Origin: Syngnathus acus
Lineage: Eukaryota; Chordata; Actinopteri; Syngnathiformes; Syngnathidae
DNA length: 64,000 nt
NCBI RefSeq assembly: GCF_901709675.1
Contig: NC_051098.1
Span: forward strand, 15,371,464 to 15,435,463
Direction: 5' to 3'
Positions 1-30,662 of this stretch are shown one piece after another (the stretch's first letter is position 1; every line of letters begins with the position of its first letter). The notes under the pieces were generated by a model, which did not search any database, had not been told where the DNA came from, and was given only the letters and a program-made list of their open reading frames with translations. Both the position numbers and the translations under genes were made by a program.

Positions 1-90
1 TGGACATGTTGTTTTTCAGCATGACAGGGTTAATGTTTAATATCCTACCCCAATTTAGTTTAATCTAAAAAACGGTATGTGTGTTTTCAG

Positions 91-231
91 GAGGACATGT
101 CTCGTATGTGGGGAGACAACAGCTTCATTAACCGACTTGAGATGTTCAAGTTGATGAGAGGCTTCTACATCAGAGTCATCACCATCAACCGTGCAATGGG
201 CTACATCTCCTCGGGAGACCACCGGAAGTAA
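91..231 (+). CDS. il12a: Interleukin-12 subunit alpha (p35), last coding exon (partial gene)
   Basis: Only the 3'-terminal coding exon is in the window. The acceptor is ttttcag ending at 90, the exon is in phase 0, and it gives 46 residues ending in TAA at 229-231. The peptide ends FYIRVITINRAMGYISS followed by GDHRK. This matches the final helix of IL-12 p35, whose C-terminus in mammals has the pattern IRxVTIxRxMxY. p35 is a secreted four-helix cytokine that pairs with p40 to form IL-12 (and with EBI3 to form IL-35). The last two ORFs agree with the locus: c3orf80 and ift80 follow, as in mammals. A 3' UTR with AU-rich pentamers and an AATAAA follows. Upstream exons lie left of position 1. 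The family call rests on a short C-terminal motif plus synteny. Confidence 0.85.
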   Translation, partial: EDMSRMWGDNSFINRLEMFKLMRGFYIRVITINRAMGYISSGDHRK

Positions 232-601
232 ACATGCCAGTTCTGGGGGGGACAATATTCAATGCGAACATTTGAATCCAAAATAGTACATTACATAAAA
301 TAATTGAATGTGAAACAGTAAAACTTAAGTAGATGGAACAAAAAGGTTTGATGAAAATTGCTAGTTATGTTGCCAGGCAGACTTTGTAGGGCACAAGTAT
401 TTGGGCCCCAAAGTTTCTCATTTATACCCCTCTATGGTGCATTTTTAAACATCACATTTGGAAATGAACAAAGCTAAAGCTAACGTAGCTCAAAATAGCA
501 CCACCCGCTCATACGTAGGTGAACCATTAGTCAGTAGCCATGTTGGCTAATTTCTATGTGAATGTATTCCAAAATTTGGGAAGAGAGTAAATACGTATTC
601 T

Positions 602-653
602 ATTTATTACAGTTATTTATTTCCTTGCTTGGGATGTATTTTTTTAATATTTA
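602..653 (+). promoter_or_regulatory. AU-rich element in il12a 3' UTR
   Basis: Three ATTTA pentamers lie at 602-606, 615-619 and 649-653 within a U-rich stretch about 370-420 bases after the il12a stop codon. AREs of this kind are typical of unstable cytokine mRNAs. That it lies in the mature 3' UTR is inferred from the poly(A) signal further downstream. Confidence 0.5.
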
Positions 654-843
654 TAAGGATTGCTCAATTTGAGCAATGCGAATTCCTGATGTGACATGTT
701 TACTGCTTTATAAGTCGAACATAGTCATGCAACAAGCCAGCTCATTTGTTGTTTTTTGTGTGCCTTTTTATTTTTCTACAATAGTAATATTAAACATTTG
801 ACTAAATGACTGCAGTCAGATCGATTATAACATAAATCTAACA

Positions 844-849
844 AATAAA
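844..849 (+). terminator. Candidate poly(A) signal of il12a
   Basis: AATAAA about 0.6 kb after the il12a stop codon. It is the first canonical hexamer on the + strand that would keep the AU-rich element in the transcript. Confidence 0.4.
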
Positions 850-1295
850 GGGACCATGTAAATAATATATATTTATATATATATTTACACTCGCCACTAC
901 TTTAAATATAATGTAACTTAATAAAACGTAATAGTTCTGACAACAATGCTGACATCAGAACATCGTGGGTCATTTTGACCCGGAGACCGCAGGAGGCGTT
1001 CTAACACAAAACAAAGTTACAGTTGAAACATTTTGCAAATAAATAAAGCCTACGGTTGGATTAAATTAAAAGTAATAAATAATTTTAAAAGACTACACAG
1101 GCTTGATTCTCTTCTTCAGATGATGAAGGGCAGAATGATCACGATTCAGTAGAGGATGGCGAGCTTGTGGTCAAAGCTCGAGCAATGGCTGCCCTTCTGT
1201 GAGGTGGACATGAGAAAGAGGAAGATGAGGATGACTCGATCGAGGAAGGGAAATTGCGATGATGATGATGAATGCTAACATGATGAAGGTTCAAC

Positions 1296-2081
1296 TCACT
1301 TAATGGCGGCGGTCTTCTCGATGACCCACGGAGCACGGATTTGCGCGCAGTAGTAGTTATCTTTGGTGTAGAAGCTGAAAGGTGTCAACAATTTACATTG
1401 TTAGCAACTGTTGGGTGCAGATATAAAGATCATGATTTTTACATTTGAATTTTGCCATTGTACGCTTTCCATTCCCATATGTCGAGAGTTGAAATGAAAA
1501 CAACATATTTTAGTTCAATTTCAATCAGGTCAATTTTAAAATTAATATGAATATGTTTTAAAATATTTTTGTTATATCGTTTTAAATATGGGTCAATTTG
1601 GTTGTTTCTCTAGGAATGTCCATAATTCTTTCACTCCAATTAAACCATGAATTTTTATGTTCATTTTTGGTAACTTAGTCAACACTGCCCCCTGGCGGTC
1701 TGGAGGAACGTAATAAAACTACACGATTGTATTATTGTGTCATTTTATGGATTTCGCCACATTGTGCTGCTGATGGATCAACCCTGAATCTGCAAATATG
1801 TAGGCCTACTTACATGATGGCGGGCAGGCATGGTGGTTGAGGAACTTCCACTCGAAATGCAAACACTTCTTCCGTAATCTCCTTACTGCTGACCTTTGTG
1901 CAGCATACTGTCGGCTTTCCCACTGTACCAAAACAAAACAAAGATTGTAAGTGCTGTCATTGAGTCTTTGAACGGACAACAAATCCAAGATTTTTCACAA
2001 CTCACCTCCTTTTCCGCAGGTGACCATAATCGCCAGCATGGCCACAACCAGCAAACTCTTCTGCAGGCTTCCAGCGTTCAT
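1296..2081 (-). CDS. CC chemokine, complete, three exons, 87 aa
   Basis: Exons in transcription order are 2081-2006, 1922-1814 and 1374-1296 (76, 109 and 79 nt; phases 1 and 2). Exon 1 encodes a hydrophobic signal peptide (LLVVAMLAIMVTC). Exon 2 carries the adjacent cysteines TVCCTKVSSKEI and the third cysteine PPCLPAI. Exon 3 begins FYTKDNYYC with the fourth cysteine and ends APWVIEKTAAIK. The four-cysteine spacing, the size and the three-exon layout with the first junction in the signal peptide region are those of secreted CC chemokines, which attract leukocytes through GPCRs. All splice sites are GT-AG. It runs convergently toward il12a. I cannot assign it to a numbered fish CCL clade, so no symbol is given. 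Confidence 0.88.
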
Positions 2082-3590
2082 TTTTGATGATCAATAGGAC
2101 AGATGAGAAAATGCCGCAAAAATGTCTTGGTCCGTCTCTCTTGAGTCTTCGAAAAGTGAATGAAGTGACCGAGCTCGGTCGGTCAAATTTAAGGCGTAAA
2201 AGCAGAAGTGCATTAGTCATTGTTCCGATTTGTTTTCCCTTTTGAGGATTTCTTCCTCCGAATTGGTGTCACAATAGTTAGCTGGAAATGACTAAATGTG
2301 ACGAACATCGGCAAGATCATGACTAAAAGGACACAACGCCCAACGGAAATTCAGCTTGTATCAAATTTTCTAAAATCTAAATGATCAATGAAATATTAAA
2401 ACGACTTGGAACACGGGAAAGTTTTTAAGGATGAACGGCATCTCAACCAAATCCAGATTTTGATGAAGCAATTCCCAATCCTAAATAGCAAAATATACAA
2501 TGCAAATGGTCCAGGTGCTGAAGGTGCAAAGCAGCCCAAGACATCACACTACCATTCACTGTTTGATGTTTTTCTACTGGATTGTTGTGTTACATTTATG
2601 ACAAATGAAACGAGACAGACCTTCCAAAAAAGTTAAACTTTCATCTCGGCAGTTGAATGACGTTCCAAAAGTCTTAGAGAATCATTCAGAGGTTTTTTTT
2701 GGGTGGTTGGGGAAAGTAAGATGAGCCCTTATGGTTTTCATTTTGAAACTACACCAAGGTCACTAACCCAAAATAAAACCTAAAACTGAAATGTAACAAA
2801 CAGAATCCAAAGTGTTTTTGGAAAATAAAACAGATTACGCCGAGAAACCCGTATTACAGCGAGTAAGGCCACCTGTGTGAAACTGGGTCATTTTGAGCGG
2901 GAAAACGTCAAACGTCCAAGCATGCAGTACATCAAACCGCCGGCAGAGGTCACTGCAGTCAGCGATATGTGCAAAGACTATTTTAAATCAATCCATTGTG
3001 TTGTACTCTGTTTTCTGGCATTTTTAAAATGCTCAATGGAGTAAGATTCATCGAAGACAAAATTGACCTTAGGTTTGAATGTGCTATTGCTAGAAAGTGC
3101 TAGTTGTGATCTAGCCCCGCACCCGCACACACCCGTACAATATCCATCCTATTGCTTCATTTTCTTGCATAATGGCAGCTGTTCACATTACGTTCCGCAT
3201 CATGACTTCTCTTGAACGTTCCCTCTTTGATGCCTCATTGGCCTCCAAATCCTTTCGAGGGGGGTCGTCTCCGAATTGTAGTCACTTTGCCTAACTCAGA
3301 CACCCCCCACCCCTCGATACAGATGAGCAGCAGCAAAATGGACGGGAGGTCAAAAATCCCCTGGTCTTTGCCTCAAGTCTGAAGGCATATGTTAATAGGG
3401 AAAGTTTACCCTATATATAGCCGCCAGGTGTCTGTCTGCTGTGTTTGGGATCCAGGAAGTGAGTCATCTCCAGCTGCTTGTTGGTGGACAAGGGGCGGCG
3501 CTTGTGGTTTGGTGAAGGGCCTTTTTGGGGAGGGGAGGGGGAGCTGTTAGACTTGCGCGTGATTTCTGATAGTCACTGTAAATCCACAAT

Positions 3591-3924
3591 ACAGTAATCC
3601 CTCGTTTATCGCGGATAATTAGTTCCAAAAACCACCCGCGATAAGTGAAATCCGCGAAGTACGGTCACTAACAAGAAGTACTGGGCAGGCTAACGAGTTA
3701 GCGGAAAGATGCCAATTCACGATCGTGCTAATACGCGAAAACGGACTGCTAAAGGAATGTAAACGAACATTTGGAGCAATATTACATTGTTCTATAGGTT
3801 AGACACATGTTTCCTCAATTTAGAAGTTATTTTGACTTTTAAATTGTTTTTAAATTTGGAAAGAAATCCGCGATGTAGTGAAGCCGCGATAAACGAAACG
3901 TGAAGTAGCGAGGGATCACTGTAC
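3591..3924. mobile_element. Non-autonomous DNA transposon (MITE-like) with target-site duplication
   Basis: The left end reads acagtaatccctcg and the right end, reverse complemented, reads acagtgatccctcg, giving terminal inverted repeats. Internal palindromic stretches of the type tttatcgcgg / ccgcgataaa occur near both ends. The element is about 334 bp with no coding capacity. The direct repeat atccacaat flanks it at 3582-3590 and 3925-3933. A duplication of 8-9 bp fits a hAT-type insertion. The superfamily is an inference; exact ends are uncertain by 1-2 bases. Confidence 0.75.
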
Positions 3925-4037
3925 ATCCACAATGGGTGCATTGAGGGTTAGCTTAAGTAATCCATGATTTTTCAATAATTACTATTCTTTTCACAACAAT
4001 GACCCGCCATTATAATACTTTTAAATTAAGTAATTAG

Positions 4038-4405
4038 TGTCACGGATCAGAATGGAGCAGGGCGACCAAGTGCAGCTTGGACCAGGGTTTATTGGAGGAA
4101 ACAACTAACAGACTCGGCAGACTGACATAACTTACTAACAAAACCAACAACAGGACTGACCGACAAAGACGTGAAACAAAAAGACATGAAGACAACAACA
4201 AGAACCAAAAAGACATCAAGACAACAACAACACAATGATCCGACGGGGCGTGAGGGGCAGACAGGACTTATATACACGACAGGTAACAAGAGGCAGGTAA
4301 GAATAATCAAACTAATCATGGGCACACAGGAGGGGAGGGGCGAGCTCACAGACAGAAACCATGACAACAGACACATAGTGGAACGGTTGGGGACGAGACG
4401 TGACA
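4038..4405 (-). mobile_element. Solo LTR of a retrotransposon, 5-bp target duplication
   Basis: A 368-bp segment starts TGTCACG and ends CGTGACA, the TG...CA ends expected of an LTR. It is flanked by the direct repeat ATTAG at 4033-4037 and 4406-4410. Read on the minus strand it has a TATA box (tatataag, RC of about 4266-4273) followed by AATAAA (RC of 4088-4093) about 50 bases from its end, a promoter / poly(A) order typical of an LTR. No internal retroelement genes adjoin it, so it is a solo LTR left by recombination. A 5-bp duplication fits Ty3/gypsy-type or retrovirus-like integrases; the family is not determined. Confidence 0.75.
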
Positions 4406-7400
4406 ATTAGCCCCGTTTATTCTAACAAGGAAAGATTGTTGAGTGTAGCCTGCCCTGCCCCGCCACCAAGAGTTCTTTGGAGACAATCAGACTTGAGCAG
4501 ACATAAATGATGCTGAGTCACATCACTTTGTGAGTTTGCCCATCAAAGCTACCTCAAAGAAGAACAGTATGGGAACGCCATAAGAGCAGTCTTGTATGGT
4601 TATTCCCCACTCTGTCAAAACGCAAAGCTCAGCACAAGCTTCCCAGAGACGTTCCCTCGAGACGCCCGCGCTTTGTTAAGTTTTTTTTTTATTTCTTCCT
4701 GGGCCTGCGAGAGCTGTTCTTCATCTCAAATAAAGCCGTTAAGCCAACAGCTACACATTTGGGGGAAACCACGTCCAAGTTCACGCAGTCCATCCAGTGA
4801 CCTTGGTCCCGTGTCATCCCATCCTATTCCCATTTATCACATCAGGCATCGTTCCACCTCATAAAACAACATGCTGAGATTTTACAAACGAGCCCTGATG
4901 TAAGTATAGCGTCTCTTTACGTTCAAGTAAGCAAGCACACTTCTCGTTTACAGACCTCTGAGGAGAGCCGGCCGGGCGATAAGATGAGAGGAAGTACGTG
5001 GGTGTGAAATATCTGCGGTGTGGGACTCTTCGGCGTTCGCACAATGGACGACTCACTCCTGCTTTCTATTAAGCGTTTGGGCCGACAGGAATACGGACAA
5101 GGCCGATGACGCCCACATGCGGGCATCCCAGAGCTCTCGTCAGAAAAGAACTTTTAGGAAAGCAATTTTGTAAAAAACAATGCTTTTTTTCTTTACATAT
5201 GATCAATGTTTGTACCGTTTTTCCAAAAGTTTCAATGTTCATAAGTCAAAAGCATGTAGAAAAGACTTCAACGCATTCACTCACCATTTGTTCAAGTCAG
5301 GACTCAAGTTGTGGATTCTGGACAGTTGAGTTGAATAACAGATCATTCAAGCTTGAAATGATGTGTAAATTCTCAACAATACGTCCAAATAATACTTTGG
5401 GGGGAAAAAAATTGTCTCACTGATGTGTCTGTTTGCGTGCCACCAAACTGACTCAAGGCAGCCATCTTACTTTTGACCTTTCACCCCATCAAGTGGAGCA
5501 CGCCTCTAAATGCAGTAGCCATATTTGGCCAGTTGGGGGCACAGTAAACAAAAAAAGACCATACGTTAAAAACTTTAACCGAACTGAATGATAACAACGG
5601 TACAACTTCTACAAGTATTTATCTCAATCATTACAAATGACCTTTTATTCCACAGATTAAGTAAAATTATGTGTGCCTTTAAAAAAAACAAAAAAAAACA
5701 GGGTGGCCAGCGAATCAAAGTCTCTGGCAGATGAAAATGAACGCCGCCATTCATCATGGCTCGAGGCTAATGCAGGCTAAATTATTAAAGCCCTACAAGA
5801 AACTTTAGCACCAGATTAATGGAAGTGCAACGTTTATAACTGCACATTGCTACAGTCAGCGTGTTATCCCGAACCCAGAACCTCATGGCTGCGAATAGAC
5901 AAATGAACCACTCAACCAATGTGCTGCATTCAAATAAATGTGTGAGAGTTTATGACCTAACCCACCCAAATCCTTTTCTGCGGTTGCTCGTTGATATGAA
6001 AGTTGCTCCAATATGGAGAAAGAGTCATACAAGTATTTGGACTGGAACTAACTTGGAGGGGAAGAAACAGGAAGCGGTTAGTTAGCTGGGCCCGGCGGAG
6101 GAGACATAGTGACAAGCTGGAGGAAATGGTTTATAGCTCAATATGATTGGAGACAAAGATGGCAAAGATGGAGAAGCCGCCGTATTGGAAATGACTGGCG
6201 GCTGCTTGGAAGCCATTGTGCTCTGCCCAATGATCTCAATCTTTCCCTCCAGAAAGAAAGCAGCATTTTTCTACACGTTTCCAAACATTTACGCCGCTGA
6301 GAGCTGTGATTAAAAATAGCAGTGCATGTCAATAAAAGCCGCGCTGAGAGGCACAATGGCAGACGTGCCGGGAAAAACCCACGGAGCTACAGTAGAAGGA
6401 CTCAGGGGGGGAGAAGGAGAAAAAATAAAAGATTTGTGAAGTCGCCGCTCAGAGCCAGTGGATATCGATTGTGTATTTGTTTATTCGGTTAGGCGGAAGC
6501 CCTGCTCGTATTTCCGTAAATGAAGCAAAGTACAGACAAGAAATACGATGCTGCATAAATTGGGCCGCATCATGCCGACTGACCTTCTGCTAAAGTTTAT
6601 GTCGTAAAGCCGCAGTAATGGGATTTGCTATATTGTGCATTAGGGCCTGTTGAGGTTGTAGCTCGGCCTTGCAAAGCTCGTTTGAGAAGTACATCATAAA
6701 GTTCTAATAAAAATATGTCTAAAAAGAAATGATACATTGACTTTTTTTCTCCACACGTCCCCCATAGGGGATTTATAAAAAAAGAATATTAACATTTGAT
6801 GAAGTTGGTGTAGCAATTGAACTATTTCAAGCTCAAGTTAATGACAGCAATCAGTCGTGTGGTAATTTTGATACAGCGATTTTGCAAATAACACCACGTG
6901 AGTCACGCTGCGTGACAAAGCTAAAACAATGAAGATGGTAATAATTACTTTTCTCTCTCCAGAATATGAACTTTTTTTTTTTCCTTCAAAACAGTGCTGT
7001 TTCTCTTTGAGGTGCAACCTCAGCAACTTCGACAGATGTACAATTGTGTAAAAAAGGATACTGATTTACTCATTTAAGAACTAGAGGGACACAAGGGTCT
7101 GGTTATGGCGAAAAATGGTTGATCACCAAAAGTTAAACAAATTAGTTTCCTAGGTACATTCTGTTTTTCGCAGGCAGGACAAAGTCTTCCGTTCTGAGCC
7201 CACATTATTATTTGGGGTTATTTACTGATTAGCATAGCATATCGATTGAGGCTAATCATTCAGACGGAAGTTAACACCTTAACGTCACAGTCTACCAAAT
7301 ATGTGACGTGTTTACAAAGTTCTTTGGGGTCACATTAATAAATTCTCCCCGGGATGTAGCCATTTGTTATTGTCAATATATTAGTATTAATAATCAGGCT

Positions 7401-8650
7401 TTATTTTGGATTAGCATCTACAATGTTTGCACTTCCATTTTAAGAGTTGCATTTTAAAGTAATCATCATTAGTTGTTTTTAACATTATATTGAAGTCCTC
7501 ATACTCTTTGTCATTGAATGTTTCTCTGGTGGAAAAAAAAAAAAGTCAAGAGAAAGCAAAATGAAAATGTTGATTGAATTACAAATTGTAATACATCCTT
7601 CACAGCCTGTGATTTCAAAATGGCCGTGTCAGTTACGGCTTTTGTAATATAAATTAACATGTTGAGGGAGTGTTTAAAGTGGACGTTTACTTTTATGATT
7701 ATGTTCTTCAATGCTCTACAAACTCATGGTCCTCAAGGGTGATGCTGCACTACTATGTGAGTCCAGACACTCATCTAATGGGGGAATGCAGCCCACAAGG
7801 TAAGGACTATTCATTTTTTATGAGAGGGGCAGATCCATTGGCGCCTTGTATCACTGACATTGACTCTGCTGTGGTAGCCCGAGATTGGCGTCTTCGGGGA
7901 TTTTCTCCAGTGACCAAATAAGAGACCATATGCTCAAGTACTGTGCTTAACATGAAGTACTGACGACAATCTGAATGCACTGCGTGTAACGGTTTCTGTA
8001 AAAAGCACAGGGATGACACAATCACGTATTAATACATCAACAGACAAAAAAAAAGCTAGTGGAAAAAACTATCAAGGCCAACCAGAAAATAGGCAACATC
8101 TGCTCACCAGAAGCTGAATTTCCCTGATTCCAGACTACCATGTGGCAAGCTTTTGTCCCTTAACATGTGAGAAACATCACTCTGTCACACTATATCCATT
8201 TTCTTTCCAAAAAAAGAGTTTTAAAATCACTGCAAACTCTAACTTTAGTGGTCACCTTAAATGCTGTTAAGACACTGCAGTTGTTTGCATTCAACCATCA
8301 GCGACTGCAACCAAGAGAACAACATACATTTCAGCATCCAGGCACTTGTGATTTTTGTTTTAATAAGTAAATGGTGTCATTAAATTCAATGGCGCGACGT
8401 GTGCATATTTACACTTGGAAGCAGACGTGCGATCAGAAATTCATGATGCTCATCAATGAGCCACTCCAATCACAGAGGTCTTCCGGGGAGGAGGAGTATG
8501 GTGGGGAGGAGGAGGGTGGGTGCACCTGCTGTCCCGCGCCTCGCTGCAGTGAGATTTGGATCGCAACACAGCTCGGAGCGGAACACCTGCCGTCCAAGCC
8601 ACACGCTTCCCAGGGCGGGGGTCCACAAAAGAACACGACATCCGGCAACG

Positions 8651-9340
8651 ATGCCCCGTCCGAGCGGCGGAGGCGGCAGGTGCACCGGCACCCTTTTCTC
8701 GGCGTGCCTTCTCTCCGTGTGTCAAGCCCTGCGGAGCTGCGGGGAGGTTCAGTGCGCCGATGGCCAACAGTGCTGCACGGCAATCGTCGCCGGGAACGGG
8801 AGCGGCGCCGGAGGTGGCGGCGGTGGTGGAGGAGGAGGAGTCGGAGGCTCAATGGTTCGTTGCTGTAAGCTCCCGATGCACATCTTCTTCGACAACGTGG
8901 GCTGGTTCACGCGGAAGTTGTCGGGCATCCTTATTCTGTTGCTGCTCTTCGCCATGGGCTACTTCATCCAGCGGATTGTGTGCCCGAGACCGCGCCGCCA
9001 CCCGCACCAGGACCGCGGGGAGGAGCCCTCGTTCTTCCACGGCCACGCGTCCGCCTCCCAAGACTCCCTGCTGGACCGCTACCCAGAGTGCAACCCGGTG
9101 GACTTCGCCTCGCCCAACTTGCCAGCCTACGACGAGGTCAAATATTTGCCCACGTACGAGGAGAGCATGCAGGAGATGCATCGGGACCGCTCCGACGACA
9201 ACTTGTTGGCCGAAATCGAGACGAGCGGTCCGGGCAGAGGAAGGGCGGCCGGGGCGGAGGCTGGAGAGCACACACTGGATGTTCTGGAGGGGTCGGGAGG
9301 GCAGCAGCCCAGCCCAAGGACATCTCGGAACTCTGTCTGA
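8651..9340 (+). CDS. c3orf80: C3orf80-like single-pass membrane protein, intronless
   Basis: One uninterrupted frame of 229 aa. The start at 8651 is chosen because it opens directly into a hydrophobic signal-like segment (residues about 12-26); an upstream in-frame ATG at 8456 would add 65 basic, low-complexity residues. A short cysteine-rich ectodomain follows (C30, C35, C41, C42, C71, C72), interrupted by a ten-glycine run at residues 54-63. Then comes MVRCCKLPMHIFFDNVGWF, a transmembrane helix at about 91-109 and a cytoplasmic tail with LPAYDEVKYLPTYEESM, which contains LPxY-type motifs that can bind WW domains of NEDD4-family ligases. The RCCKLP, DNVGWF and EVKYLPTYEESM blocks match the uncharacterised human C3orf80, which also lies between IL12A and IFT80. 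The function is unknown. Confidence 0.87.
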   Translation: MPRPSGGGGRCTGTLFSACLLSVCQALRSCGEVQCADGQQCCTAIVAGNGSGAGGGGGGGGGGVGGSMVRCCKLPMHIFFDNVGWFTRKLSGILILLLLFAMGYFIQRIVCPRPRRHPHQDRGEEPSFFHGHASASQDSLLDRYPECNPVDFASPNLPAYDEVKYLPTYEESMQEMHRDRSDDNLLAEIETSGPGRGRAAGAEAGEHTLDVLEGSGGQQPSPRTSRNSV

Positions 9341-9427
9341 CGGAAACCACGTGCATTAAGACAATATCCTGTTATTATTTTTATTTGAATTTTACTCTCA
9401 AGTGCAATTTTAACACCGAATGTTGAC

Positions 9428-9433
9428 AATAAA
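9428..9433 (+). terminator. Poly(A) signal of c3orf80-like gene
   Basis: AATAAA 88 bases after the stop codon; a second AATAAA follows at 9486-9491. Confidence 0.65.
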
Positions 9434-9499
9434 AAGAGAGACAACAATTGCCTTTTGTATGCAAATGAGCGCCTGGGTTATGTAAAATAAAGATAGAAA

Positions 9500-10850
9500 T
9501 GATGCTCTTTGTGTTGAGACAAGCAAGTTTAAACCATTAATTGTGGATGTTGACAAAATTAGACCAAAATTTGCAGAAATCAATCAACTTCAATTTCGCT
9601 TAAAACTGCCGTCTACTAACATGAAGACTTCAGAGTCTCCTGTGTCTTATCCAGGAAGAAAGAGGAGGGGAGGAAGTGGGCGAGCAAGAACCATCATTCA
9701 TTCTGCAAGCATTGCTGCCTAATGAAATATGAGGTGACCTTTTTGCAACAATCCCAAAACTACTCTTGACGCCGCATACATCACAGCGCTGTGATTTATG
9801 TCCTGCTTACGTGGATTAAATAAGCAGAATGCCATTTACTTAGTGAGTTAAAAAAAAAAAAAAAAAAGGTTTTCTCCTTTAGAGCATTTCACAATTCGAG
9901 GCCAGTCCGGTTTCTTTTTCAAAAGTGTGCAAAGCGGAGCGTGATGGCGGTGGCTCATGTAATCCAACACTGGCCGACCATGACTGATGGCCTTGCTCCG
10001 CCAGAGAGAAATCTGTGGGTGGATGGGGTTAGCACTTAGAAGCACAAATCCATGTTTAGAACCCACTTAAGGGCCAGATGAGAGGGGGAGTAACCCTCCC
10101 CACCAGCACCACCACCACCACGGCCCAAGAGAAAGTGGTCATTTTACGAGGCTTAAGAGGTGTGAACGCTGAGTGACTTTCTAACATGTGAGACGACATG
10201 AGCGTTCTCAAGTAGCTTACATGAAATTTTAACAGAGGGTCATATAAAACGGACATCTTCCCATGGCAGCACTGGGGCAGGGTTGAGTCTTCATTTTCCA
10301 CAAATAAATGTCAAATATGGAGAGAGGCACAAGAACATAAATACAAAAAGTGTACGGCAGAACTTGGCATTGAATTTCATGTTAATCATTTTGACTATTT
10401 GTGTGGAATGTATTTTCTGATTGCTGCTTCCAGTTTTAATTGTTATTAAGAAAAAAATAAATAAAGGGACACCCGTTTAGTTCAATGATTTTTTTAAAAT
10501 ACATTTTCTTCTTGACTATAACCTGTAAAAATATCTATCATGTCCTATAAACACATCACAAAACAAGATTTAAGATCAACGGTGAGTCTGAAATGATGAG
10601 GAAGGCCACAATGGTGCATTTTGCTGCGGAAATGTCACGACTCCGCGGAAAGGTGCAAATGTCCGTCGTGTGTTCCCGTGTGGGAAGGCCGTATTATGAG
10701 TACAATGAAACCTAAGACTGGACAATTATTATCCACTTTGGGGACCGATAATCCCTAAATACCTCAAGAGTTTGTTTTTTCTCTAACTGTGGCTGGTCTC
10801 TCATCCATCTTGTATTAGGTGTATCATTCAGAAAGAATAGTTTTTTTGTT
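9500..10850. other. Intergenic between c3orf80 and ift80
   Basis: The two genes converge here. I see no coding exon. The ift80 3' UTR must end in this stretch; a minus-strand ATTAAA (RC of 10435-10440) is one candidate poly(A) signal. Confidence 0.4.
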
Positions 10851-10900
10851 TTTACTGGACAGCCCGAGCCTTGGAGGGAATCAGAAGATTTCTCTTGACA

Positions 10901-30182
<19,282 letters not shown>

Positions 30183-30652
30183 TGTAGACGTTTGTGTCGT
30201 TATTCCTTGTGAAACTAGACAAGGAAGCAGACATTTAGTGACAGCATGTTAGCTGTCACGGCAGGATCACACCGAGCGCACGATTAGTTTAACATAAGAA
30301 AATGTATAGAGTAGAGAAAAGGGTGAGGTAGTTGCTGCCGTGAATTTGCGGTGTTGACAGTGAACTACAGCGGCGTTGTTGCTACGTTACCTGACTCTGT
30401 TGCGAATATCGAATCCTCTTTTGTTGGCGGAGTCTCGGCTGTGACGTGATGCTAACGTTAGCTCGGTCTTCCGTTTAAATTGGCCATCGTTCTATCATTA
30501 AAATACGTGAACGGGGGCAGCAGTCTTTCCCCGACTCACGTGAAATCCACGAAAAAAAAGTTGTACGGTAGAGTAGTCGAGTTGGCTAACTCAGTTTGCT
30601 ATCGCAGGTATCTGGTGGCCATTAAACTGGGTCACAGCTTCTCGGGGTGAAA

Positions 30653-30662
30653 TCTCGCGAGA
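30653..30662. promoter_or_regulatory. TCTCGCGAGA palindrome, ift80 promoter region
   Basis: A perfect TCTCGCGAGA palindrome about 470 bases upstream of the ift80 start codon. This motif is well known in vertebrate CpG-island housekeeping promoters and is bound by BANP (earlier linked to Kaiso/ZBTB33). It probably marks the ift80 core promoter; the smc4 ATG is 1.7 kb away on the other side. Confidence 0.65.

Larger units (their letters stand above)
2221..8370. other. Intergenic, no gene recognised
   Basis: About 6 kb between the chemokine and the c3orf80-like gene. Short open frames here have no recognisable family or splice context. It holds a MITE-like element near 3.6-3.9 kb and a solo LTR at 4.04-4.4 kb, listed separately. 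A stretch near 6.1-6.4 kb has balanced composition and a MEF2-like TTAAAAATAG, so it could be a cis-regulatory element, but this is not demonstrated. Confidence 0.5.

Noticed and set aside
4089-4406. 105-aa minus frame and 79-aa plus frame at 4.1-4.4 kb
   Set aside because: They lie entirely inside the solo LTR and have no coding features.
8556-9359. 267-aa frame overlapping c3orf80
   Set aside because: An out-of-frame reading of GC-rich DNA; the frame with signal peptide, TM helix and conserved motifs is the real one.
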